Origin: Lachnospiraceae bacterium
GTDB lineage: Bacteria; Bacillota; Clostridia; Lachnospirales; Lachnospiraceae
NCBI GenBank assembly: GCA_017477805.1
Contig: JAFUUM010000408.1
Span: forward strand, 1-17,709
Reading direction: 5' to 3'
Length of the DNA stretch: 17,709 nucleotides
The notes under the pieces are model-generated. The model saw only the letters and a list, made by a program, of their open reading frames with translations, had not been told where the DNA came from and searched no databases. The stretch's first letter is position 1. The number at the start of each line of letters is the position of its first letter. A program made the position numbers and the translations under genes. This document shows positions 1 through 5,732 of the stretch, in pieces.

Positions 1-194
1 AGTTCAAACTGCCTGCTCTCGTCGAAGGTGTCGGGCACATGAAAACTCACTCTCTCCTGCTGCCCGTGGCACCCCGCCAGAGAAAGAGACAGCGCCCCAA
101 GAAGAGCGATCCCGCCGATGAAACGGGAGTTTCTTTTTATCCTTGCGGTTTTTCCTATCATTTTTCGATTTTCACAAACCTGCTTTTTACTCAT
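1..194 (-). CDS. Sugar ABC transporter lipoprotein substrate-binding protein, N-terminal part only
   Basis: Only the first 64 codons lie in the window; the gene runs off the left edge. The ATG at 194-192 follows an in-frame TGA 18 bases upstream, so the start is close; a GTG two codons earlier is the only alternative. The N-terminus has a basic stretch (residues 13-24), a hydrophobic core (about 25-40) and a lipobox L39-A40-G41-C42, so the mature protein should be diacylated on Cys42 and held on the outer face of the membrane. The mature start, with a VPDTFDESRQFE stretch, resembles from memory the start of sugar-binding proteins from Lachnospiraceae. It lies 79 bases after the second permease, so it is the binding protein of this ABC importer. 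The sugar cannot be told from this fragment. Confidence 0.8.
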   Translation of the reverse strand, partial: MSKKQVCENRKMIGKTARIKRNSRFIGGIALLGALSLSLAGCHGQQERVSFHVPDTFDESRQFE

Positions 195-273
195 ACACAC
201 TCTCTGCCATCAGATCCTTGCCTTCAAAGGCGATCTGCTCCACATACCCTTCTTTTCCGAGCCTGTCTGCCGC

Positions 274-1104
274 TCAGCCCTTTGTTCCTCCGGTGCTGAC
301 CCCTTCCATGATCTTTTTACGGAAGATCAGAAACAGAACCACCAGCGGCACCGAGATCACCACCACAGCGGCCATCATGGCCGGTATGTTTTCTCGTCCG
401 AAGCCGTTTTCCCGGATCTCCTGGATACCGTTGGATACAAGGAAATAAGCCTCATCGTCCGTGATCAGTCTGGGCCATACATAGGAATTCCAGCACTCGA
501 TGACCTTCAGGATCGTAATGGTAACGATGGTGGGAGCGGAAATGGGGATCATGACCTTTAAGAGGTATTTGAGATCCGATGTCCCGTCGACCTTGGCCGC
601 CTTATAAAGTTCCTCCGGGATCTGCTCAAAGTTTTCCTTTAAGAGATAGATATAGAACACGCTGGTCACGGAGGGCAGGATCAGGCCCAGGTAGGTGTTC
701 CGAAGATCCAGGTTCGTAATGGTCACGAAATTGGTGATGACCACCAGTTCATTGGGGATCATCATTAACGATAAAAACAGAGCAAACAGAATGTTCTTCC
801 AGCGAAATTCAAGCCTTGCAAAAGCATAGGCCGCCATCACCACCACAACCATCATCAGTCCCGTGGTCACCACGGTGAAGATCAGGGTATTTAAGAAATA
901 CCTGCCCAGAGATACGGTGGTAAAGGCATCCACAAAGTTCTGCAGTGTGGGATTCGTTGCGATAAATCTCGGCACATACTCCGCGTTATAGGAGCTGTAG
1001 CTCTTCACACTGGTAAGGATCATCCAGTAAAACGGGAACAGCACCAGAAGGCCCCACAAGAAGAGGCCGAAGTATAAAAAGAAAGTTTTGATCTTATTCT
1101 TCAT
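274..1104 (-). CDS. Carbohydrate ABC transporter permease, MalG/UgpE-like (CUT1)
   Basis: A 276-residue inner-membrane permease, one of the two subunits that form the sugar channel. It has an N-terminal transmembrane segment (about 8-30, with LFPFYWMILTSVK just after it), about five more hydrophobic segments, and the cytoplasmic EAA loop read as LYKAAKVDGTSDLKYLLKV, the contact site for the ATPase. A short N-terminus ahead of TM1 and the conserved FPFYWMI-type stretch are typical of the MalG side of the pair. The ATG at 1104 has GAGGGG six bases upstream. It starts 10 bases after the stop of the partner permease, so the two are very likely co-translated. Length matches the family (270-280). 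The substrate is not predictable from sequence alone. Confidence 0.93.
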   Translation of the reverse strand: MKNKIKTFFLYFGLFLWGLLVLFPFYWMILTSVKSYSSYNAEYVPRFIATNPTLQNFVDAFTTVSLGRYFLNTLIFTVVTTGLMMVVVVMAAYAFARLEFRWKNILFALFLSLMMIPNELVVITNFVTITNLDLRNTYLGLILPSVTSVFYIYLLKENFEQIPEELYKAAKVDGTSDLKYLLKVMIPISAPTIVTITILKVIECWNSYVWPRLITDDEAYFLVSNGIQEIRENGFGRENIPAMMAAVVVISVPLVVLFLIFRKKIMEGVSTGGTKG

Positions 1105-1114
1105 GACCGGCCCC

Positions 1115-1996
1115 TCACTTTCCGCTCTTGCTGATCATGAGATTGATCAGGGTGATGGTGAACACGATGGCAAATAAGATGAGGGCTGCTGCCGCCGCAT
1201 AGGAGGGATAGCCGCCGCTGTCACCGTAGAGCATGTCGTAGACGTAACCCACGATGGTGTTCATGCCGGCGGAATTAAGGTCCGTCCCGAAAAGAGCCAC
1301 CTCATCGCTGTATGCCTTGAATGCGCCGATAAAGCCGGTGATCACAAGGTAAAAGATCATGGGTGCGATCATGGGCAGGGTGATCTTCGTAAAGATCCTC
1401 CAGGAAGGGGTCCCGTCCACCTTTGCTGCCTTGTAATACATGGGGTTTACACTGGCCAGGGCGCTGGTGAGGATCAGGATCTTAAAGGGCATGACGATAC
1501 ATACGGTATAAAAACACATGACAAACATCTTCGCCGCATAGGGCCCGTCAATAAAGTCCACGGTGGGTCCGCCAAAGAGATGGATCAGCATGTTCACAAG
1601 ACCGTCGGAATAAGCGGTCTTTTTAAAGAGGATCATAAACACCAATCCCACCGCCAGCGTGTTGGTCACATAGGGCAGGAAATACACCGTCTGAAAGAAG
1701 TTCCGAAGGACCTTGATCTTGGAAAGTCCCAGGGAGATGAACAGCGCCAGCGTGGTGGACACGGGCACGGTGATGATGACGATGATAAAGGTGTTCTTTA
1801 AGGCCTGCAGGAAATAGGGATCGTGCAGGACATAGGAATAGTTAAAGAGACCGTAGCCTTCAAAGGACTGGGATGCAAAGTTGTACCCTTCCTCAAAGGA
1901 GTAGATCAGTACGTCTACCAGCGGATAGACCATGAAGATCCCCAAAAACAGAATGGCCGGGAGCAGGTAGATCCAGGCTTTCATTTCTTTTTTCAC
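1115..1996 (-). CDS. Carbohydrate ABC transporter permease, MalF/UgpA-like (CUT1)
   Basis: First permease subunit of the importer, about 293 residues with some six membrane segments. The opening WIYLLPAILFLGIFMVYPLV is the classic TM1 of UgpA/MsmF-type permeases, and the EAA loop YYKAAKVDGTPSWRIFTKI lies in the C-terminal half, where it should dock on the ATPase. I chose the GTG at 1996-1994 because GGAGG stands eight bases upstream; an ATG 18 bases earlier (2014) keeps the frame but has no good ribosome binding site, and an ATG at residue 5 of my reading is also possible. The gene sits between the ATPase and the second permease with short gaps, as expected for one transport operon. Confidence 0.92.
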   Translation of the reverse strand: MKKEMKAWIYLLPAILFLGIFMVYPLVDVLIYSFEEGYNFASQSFEGYGLFNYSYVLHDPYFLQALKNTFIIVIITVPVSTTLALFISLGLSKIKVLRNFFQTVYFLPYVTNTLAVGLVFMILFKKTAYSDGLVNMLIHLFGGPTVDFIDGPYAAKMFVMCFYTVCIVMPFKILILTSALASVNPMYYKAAKVDGTPSWRIFTKITLPMIAPMIFYLVITGFIGAFKAYSDEVALFGTDLNSAGMNTIVGYVYDMLYGDSGGYPSYAAAAALILFAIVFTITLINLMISKSGK

Positions 1997-2038
1997 AGAG
2001 CGTTCCTCCGTCAAGATGATCTGATGTTTCCGGTGGGT

Positions 2039-3178
2039 TTAGGAAAACCGGATGCGGTCCCCGGTGCTTACATCAAAGAGATGTACTTTTCCGGGACGCA
2101 GATGGAATTTCAGTTTTCCCTTTGATTCCGGTGCGGGCCGGACGCCGTCAAAGATCTCATCCAGAAGCTTGACCTCCTCTTCTCCGGCGATGACAATGGA
2201 CCGGATGGCAGGTGCTTCACAAGCCGAATGCGTTGACACGATACTGGTATCCCTGCCCATGACTTCCAGGGAAGAAGGCTCACAGGTAAATTCTCCGTCC
2301 TTGGATAAAAGAAAGCCCTCAGGACGGATGCCGGCAGTCACAGGGCCGTCCGCAACGCCATGGACATCCAGTACCGCTTCTTCTCCGATATAAAGTTTTT
2401 CCTTTTCCACCCGTGCCGCGAACACATTAATGGGCGGAGTTCCCAAGAATTTAGCAACGAACAGGTTCACCGGATCATCGTAGACCTGCTGGGGTTTTCC
2501 AATCTGATGGATCACACCGTCCTTCATGACCACGATCATGTCGGAGATGCTCATGGCCTCTTCCTGATCGTGGGTAACAAATACGGTGGTGATGCCGGTG
2601 GACGTCTGGATCCGACGCAGTTCCTCTCTGGTCTGCAATCTCAGTCTGGCATCCAGGTTGGATAAGGGCTCATCCAGTAAAAGGATCCCGGGCATCTTCA
2701 CAAGAGCTCTTGCGATGGCAACTCTCTGCTGCTGACCGCCGGAGAGCTCATTGGGTTTCCTGTCCATCAGTTCATGGATCTGGACCATTCTGGCCGCTTC
2801 CAGAGCCCGGTCGTTCATCTCCTGTTTGGTGAGTTTCTGATCACCCTTCAGGTTCTCCAAAGGAAAGATGATATTCTGTCTTACCGTCAGATGGGGATAC
2901 AGGGCATAGTTCTGGAATACCAGTCCCACTCCCCTGTTTTCCGGCGGAAGTTCCGTAACATCGGTCTCGCCGAAATATACCTTACCGGATGTGGGCTTTT
3001 CCAGGCCGCTGATCAGATTCAGGGTGGTGGATTTTCCGCAGCCGGAAGGTCCAAGGAGTCCCACCAGCTTACCGTCGGGTATCTCAAAGGTAAAATCATT
3101 TACCGCGATCACATCTTCTTTGATCTTTTTGTTTCTGTTGGGAAATTTTTTTGTCAGATGATCCAGAACAACTTTCAT
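2039..3178 (-). CDS. Sugar ABC transporter ATP-binding protein, UgpC/MsmK type
   Basis: Cytoplasmic ATPase of 379 residues that drives the importer. All nucleotide-binding motifs are intact: Walker A GPSGCGKST (43-51), signature LSGGQ (145-149), Walker B ILLLDE (165-170) and the switch histidine in VTHDQEEAMS (His203). After about residue 235 comes the C-terminal TOBE/regulatory region found in CUT1 ATPases such as MalK, UgpC and MsmK; it is of usual length. GGGGG is found shortly upstream of the ATG. Many Firmicutes have one shared MsmK ATPase encoded away from the permeases; here it is inside the transport operon, so it is probably dedicated to this importer. No degenerate residue was seen. 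Confidence 0.95.
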   Translation of the reverse strand: MKVVLDHLTKKFPNRNKKIKEDVIAVNDFTFEIPDGKLVGLLGPSGCGKSTTLNLISGLEKPTSGKVYFGETDVTELPPENRGVGLVFQNYALYPHLTVRQNIIFPLENLKGDQKLTKQEMNDRALEAARMVQIHELMDRKPNELSGGQQQRVAIARALVKMPGILLLDEPLSNLDARLRLQTREELRRIQTSTGITTVFVTHDQEEAMSISDMIVVMKDGVIHQIGKPQQVYDDPVNLFVAKFLGTPPINVFAARVEKEKLYIGEEAVLDVHGVADGPVTAGIRPEGFLLSKDGEFTCEPSSLEVMGRDTSIVSTHSACEAPAIRSIVIAGEEEVKLLDEIFDGVRPAPESKGKLKFHLRPGKVHLFDVSTGDRIRFS

Positions 3179-3207
3179 ATGTACCCCCGTTATTTCAAAC
3201 GAATCTC

Positions 3208-3223
3208 GGTACGATGTCGTACC
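3208..3223. promoter_or_regulatory. Palindrome GGTACG-N4-CGTACC between regulator and ATPase genes
   Basis: A perfect 6-bp inverted repeat with a 4-base spacer, in the 57-base gap between the AraC-type gene and the ATPase gene. It could be a small RNA hairpin shaping expression between regulator and transporter, or a binding site. No U-tract follows on the minus strand, so it is not a standard terminator. Confidence 0.35.
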
Positions 3224-3235
3224 CTCGATAGTGTA

Positions 3236-4069
3236 TCACGTTTCCGCCTCTTTGTACCTTACTTTTCGGTATTCTCGGGGCGTTTGGTGATAGATTTCCG
3301 TAAAGGCCCGGTTAAAGGTCCGCTGGCTCTCAAATCCCGCATCGTAGGCGATATCCGTCACGAAACGATCCGTGTGCCGCAGCAGCGTGCAGGCATACTC
3401 TAAACGCGTCTCATTCAGATACCGGTTGAAATTCCTGTGAAAGGTGCCGGAAAAGACCCGGGAGAGGGCAAAGGGGCTGATGCCAAGATCCGCAGCCATT
3501 CCCGTCAGCGACACCGGTTCCCGGAAATGGGCAGAGATATAGGATACCGTCCGATAAATGATATCCGTACTTCCGGTGCCCTTTTCCGTCAGGGTCAGGA
3601 CCGGCATACATCTTGCCAGCAGCATTTCCATATAGGCATGGGCCAGGATCTCCCTGGATTTATCCAAATGTATTTCCTCCGGTGTCATATTCTCCGAGAA
3701 CTCTTTCAATAACGAAAATACGATATTGGGAATGTCGTGATGGAGTTTCTCTTTGGGGATCACCGGCTCCGCCGGGCAAAAATTCATCAATTCCTCCCGA
3801 TAGGCTTCCGCCAGGGATACGGGGGCGATGATATGGCAGACTTCCGCGTCTTCCGATCCGAAGGTCTGGCAATGATGGATCATATCCGGAAAGATCACCG
3901 CAAGATCTCCGGCCTGCATGGGATACAGATTTTGTCTAACTCCGATGGCGATCTCACCGGAGAGCAGATACACTACTTCCAGGGAATGGTGCAGGTGGGG
4001 AGAAAAGTGCCGTGCCTGTTGTTTGTAGACTGTGATCAGTCCGTCATGTTCTTCGTATAAAGGTATCAT
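3236..4069 (-). CDS. AraC-family transcriptional regulator with N-terminal cupin sensor
   Basis: A 277-residue regulator. Residues 20-80 form a cupin-type sugar-sensing domain (HFSPHLHHSLEVVYLLSGE is the typical metal/ligand-binding beta-barrel start). Residues about 170-272 form the two helix-turn-helix units of the AraC DNA-binding domain; the second ends in AYDAGFESQRTFNRAF followed by TPREYRK, the family signature. The frame is open for 58 more codons upstream, but the ATG at 4069 is chosen because AGGGG lies seven bases before it and the protein then begins as family members do. It is the first gene ahead of the ABC operon on the same strand, so it most likely controls it, and possibly itself, in response to the imported sugar. 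Confidence 0.92.
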   Translation of the reverse strand: MIPLYEEHDGLITVYKQQARHFSPHLHHSLEVVYLLSGEIAIGVRQNLYPMQAGDLAVIFPDMIHHCQTFGSEDAEVCHIIAPVSLAEAYREELMNFCPAEPVIPKEKLHHDIPNIVFSLLKEFSENMTPEEIHLDKSREILAHAYMEMLLARCMPVLTLTEKGTGSTDIIYRTVSYISAHFREPVSLTGMAADLGISPFALSRVFSGTFHRNFNRYLNETRLEYACTLLRHTDRFVTDIAYDAGFESQRTFNRAFTEIYHQTPREYRKVRYKEAET

Positions 4070-4110
4070 TTTTGACCCCTTGCAAAATTTGACTACTTTT
4101 TCTTTGTTTC

Positions 4111-4129
4111 TGGCATGAATTATATGCCA
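4111..4129. promoter_or_regulatory. Inverted repeat TGGCAT-N7-ATGCCA over the AraC-gene -10 box
   Basis: A perfect 6-bp inverted repeat covering the minus-strand -10 box at 4119-4124. The same TGGCAT hexamer occurs again at 4163-4168 and 4191-4196. A dimeric repressor or the AraC-type protein itself bound here would block the promoter. Site identity is inferred from position and symmetry only. Confidence 0.4.
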
Positions 4130-4147
4130 TCCTCTGTTAGGATGCAA
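4119..4147 (-). promoter_or_regulatory. Predicted sigma-A promoter of the AraC/ABC transporter operon
   Basis: On the minus strand, TTGCAT (4147-4142) and a perfect TATAAT (4124-4119) are separated by 17 bases. The -35 matches consensus only at TTG, but the -10 and spacing are ideal. Transcription would begin near 4112, about 40 bases before the AraC-type start codon. Confidence 0.65.
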
Positions 4148-4226
4148 TCGTAGCAAACAATATGGCATGGAAACATAGCGGCGCTGGACGTGGCATCGCG
4201 GGAAGATGTTTCGGAGAGGAGTAACA

Positions 4227-4316
4227 ATGTTAAAGAAGATCAACGCATTTTTTCAGGAAACCATGGAATTTTACGGCAAACTTGCTCAGATGAACGTGTT
4301 CTACCACCTCATTTGA
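4227..4316 (+). CDS. Small ORF, 29 residues, function unknown
   Basis: ATG to TGA, 29 codons, starting MLKKINAFFQ and ending NVFYHLI. Support is a strong Shine-Dalgarno, GGAGAGGAG, five bases before the ATG, and an intrinsic terminator about 90 bases after the stop, so this may be a short transcription unit of its own. The peptide has a charged start and alternating aromatic and polar residues that could form an amphipathic helix; it lacks a clear membrane span. A small hairpin (CCGGC-N5-GCCGG, 4339-4353) lies between the stop and the terminator. I do not recognise it. It could be a small protein, a leader peptide, or the remnant of a longer gene cut short. A convincing promoter was not found. 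Confidence 0.5.
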   Translation: MLKKINAFFQETMEFYGKLAQMNVFYHLI

Positions 4317-4405
4317 TCATTTCCATACTCTTGATATTCCGGCGACCTGCCGGAGACGCCGTCTGTCAGGAAGGGACCTTCATGACGGGCGGACATATGA
4401 CGATC

Positions 4406-4440
4406 AAACGTGACCTCTATATGGGGTCACGTTTTTTGTT
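4406..4440 (+). terminator. Rho-independent terminator after the small ORF
   Basis: Perfect 10-bp stem AAACGTGACC / GGTCACGTTT (4406-4415 and 4425-4434) with a 9-base loop, followed by a T-rich run (GTTTTTTGTTT, 4431-4441). It points along the plus strand, so it would end transcription coming from the small ORF before the next promoter at 4459. Confidence 0.85.
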
Positions 4441-4458
4441 TGGTATTGCCTGTCATTA

Positions 4459-4475
4459 TTGAAACCCTGTTTCAA
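4459..4475. promoter_or_regulatory. Perfect inverted repeat TTGAAAC-N3-GTTTCAA overlapping the -35 box
   Basis: A 7-bp perfect inverted repeat with a 3-base centre, covering the -35 hexamer and part of the spacer of the promoter for the DHH-family gene. Its size and position fit an operator for a dimeric repressor. No regulator for it can be named from this window. Confidence 0.45.
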
Positions 4476-4488
4476 ATTGTTGTATAAT
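4459..4488 (+). promoter_or_regulatory. Predicted sigma-A promoter of the DHH-family gene
   Basis: TTGAAA (4459-4464) and TATAAT (4483-4488) with an 18-base spacer. Transcription would begin near 4495, right where the hairpin cluster begins, giving a leader of about 200 bases ahead of the ATG at 4694. Confidence 0.75.
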
Positions 4489-4497
4489 TTATGCGGT

Positions 4498-4654
4498 GGG
4501 TACGCAAGGCGTACCCTTTAGCCCGAACGCGAAAGGTGGGTTCGCAAGCGAACCTTTCAGCCCGAACGCACTGCGTTCGGTGTCGCCGACCGATGGTCGG
4601 AACGACGAGCGTTCGGTGTCGCCGGCTTCGCCGGAACGACGGCGACGCAGTCGC
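4498..4654 (+). repeat. Cluster of six short hairpins with an internal 36-bp repeat in the DHH-gene leader
   Basis: Six consecutive inverted repeats: GGGTACGC/GCGTACCC (4498-4516), GTTCG/CGAAC with a bulge then GAAAG/CTTTC outer stem (4531-4558), CCGAACGC/GCGTTCGG (4562-4580), CCGACC/GGTCGG (4586-4600), CCGGC/GCCGG (4622-4634), GCGAC/GTCGC (4642-4654). Two modules share GCGTTCGGTGTCGCCG (4573 and 4609) and CGGAACGACG (4598 and 4632) but have different loop cores. CCCGAACGC also recurs (4522 and 4561). The stretch is GC-rich compared with the AT-rich promoter in front. It looks like a mosaic of palindromic repeat units of the REP or mini-palindrome kind; whether it is mobile or regulatory is not shown by sequence. 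Confidence 0.75.
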
Positions 4655-4693
4655 AGCACAAATAAAAACAGTATGATCGGGAGGGGATTTATC

Positions 4694-5617
4694 ATGAGAC
4701 TGGTTACCAGAAGTGACTTTGACGGATTGGTTTGTGCCATGATCTTAAAGGAGATCGGGCTTGCTGACGAGATCAAATTCGTACATCCCAAGGATGTGCA
4801 GGACGGAAAGATCGAGCTCAGCGAAAATGATATCACCACAAACCTTCCTTTTGATCCCAGAGTCGGCCTGTGCTTCGATCACCATGAGTCCGAACTGGCC
4901 CGCCGTTCCGAAGCAGTGGGAAGCGGCAAGTGGATCATCGAGGGTGAAGCAAAATCCGCCGCACGTGTTGTTTATAATTACTATAAAGACATATACGATC
5001 TGCACCGGATCTCCGACGAGATCATGACCGCCGTGGATAAGGGCGACAGCGCAGACTTCACCATCGAAGAAGTAAAGAACCCCACCGGATGGGTACTGAT
5101 GAATTTCCTCATGGATGCCCGTACCGGTCTCGGTCGTTTCCACGACTTCCGCATCTCCAACTACGATCTCATGATGGAGCTCATCGACTACTGCATGGAT
5201 CACCCCATTGCAGATGTTTTGGAACTCCCTGATGTCAAAGAACGTGTGGATATGTACTTCAAACAGCAGGAAGAGTTCAAAGCCCAGCTGTTGAAAGTCA
5301 GCCGTCAGGAAGGCCGCTGCGTGGTGGTTGATCTTCGAAACGAAGATCCCATCTACACCGGTAACCGTTTCCTGATCTACACCCTGTTCCCGGAGGCATA
5401 TTTCTCCATCCACGTTGCCTGGGGCTTCCAGAAACAAAACACCGCGGTAATGATCGGAAAATCCATCTTCAAGGATTCTCCCGATGTGGACAAGAACATC
5501 GCGGACATCTGCTTAAAGTACGGTGGCGGCGGTCATAAGAACGCCGGTACCTGCCAGCTGGCCAACGACAAAGTGGACAGCCTGCTGCCCGAGATCCTGG
5601 GATACTTCAATTCCTAA
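4694..5617 (+). CDS. DHH-family phosphoesterase-like protein
   Basis: A 307-residue cytoplasmic protein of the DHH superfamily (RecJ, NrnA, GdpP C-terminal part, PPX1-type exopolyphosphatase). Motif I is SDFDG (7-11), the name-giving DHH is at 62-64 in LCFDHHESE, an aspartate-bearing VDKGDSADF lies at 114-122, and the DHHA1-like substrate loop GGGGHKNAG is at 277-285. These residues bind the metal ions and phosphate, so it is probably an active phosphodiesterase or phosphatase; the substrate (oligonucleotide, cyclic dinucleotide product, polyphosphate) cannot be fixed from motifs. The open frame extends upstream through the hairpin cluster, but the ATG at 4694 follows GGGAGGGG and begins at the conserved strand. 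It has its own promoter and terminator. Confidence 0.88.
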   Translation: MRLVTRSDFDGLVCAMILKEIGLADEIKFVHPKDVQDGKIELSENDITTNLPFDPRVGLCFDHHESELARRSEAVGSGKWIIEGEAKSAARVVYNYYKDIYDLHRISDEIMTAVDKGDSADFTIEEVKNPTGWVLMNFLMDARTGLGRFHDFRISNYDLMMELIDYCMDHPIADVLELPDVKERVDMYFKQQEEFKAQLLKVSRQEGRCVVVDLRNEDPIYTGNRFLIYTLFPEAYFSIHVAWGFQKQNTAVMIGKSIFKDSPDVDKNIADICLKYGGGGHKNAGTCQLANDKVDSLLPEILGYFNS

Positions 5618-5651
5618 ACAGACTCAACAATAATAAAGATTTTTAATGATC

Positions 5652-5697
5652 AAATGCGAGGTTCTTGAGTTATTCTCAGAACCTCGCATTTCTGCTA
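5652..5697 (+). terminator. Terminator-like 14-bp hairpin after the DHH-family gene
   Basis: AAATGCGAGGTTCT (5652-5665) pairs perfectly with 5678-5691, and GAG/CTC extends the stem past a one-base bulge to a 5-base loop. It lies 34 bases after the stop codon. The T-run beyond the stem is short (ATTTCTGCT), so termination may be partial, which would allow some readthrough into the glycosyltransferase gene. Confidence 0.65.
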
Positions 5698-5732
5698 TCA
5701 TGGTATATCATCAAAAGAATGGAAGAAAGTCT

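Noticed and set aside
2774..3403. Plus-strand open frame of 209 codons opposite the ABC ATPase and regulator
   Set aside because: It spans two well-supported genes on the other strand and their gap, and its translation matches nothing I recognise.
4190..4462. 90-codon plus-strand frame overlapping the small ORF, the terminator and the start of the next promoter
   Set aside because: No ribosome binding site at its ATG, and it reads through a perfect intrinsic terminator. The 29-codon frame with the strong Shine-Dalgarno is the better choice.
4498..4654. CRISPR array
   Set aside because: The repeats are short adjacent palindromes with different cores and no regular spacers of unique sequence; no cas genes are near.
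4489..4839. Minus-strand open frame across the hairpin cluster
   Set aside because: Its Arg/Ser/Pro/Gly-rich translation comes from the palindromic repeats, which are open on both strands, and it overlaps the DHH gene.
4745..5437. Long minus-strand open frame (230 codons) opposite the DHH-family gene
   Set aside because: It is antisense to a protein with clear DHH motifs; its own translation is rich in His/Cys and Gly without any recognisable family, and lacks a good ribosome binding site. It is a codon-bias shadow.
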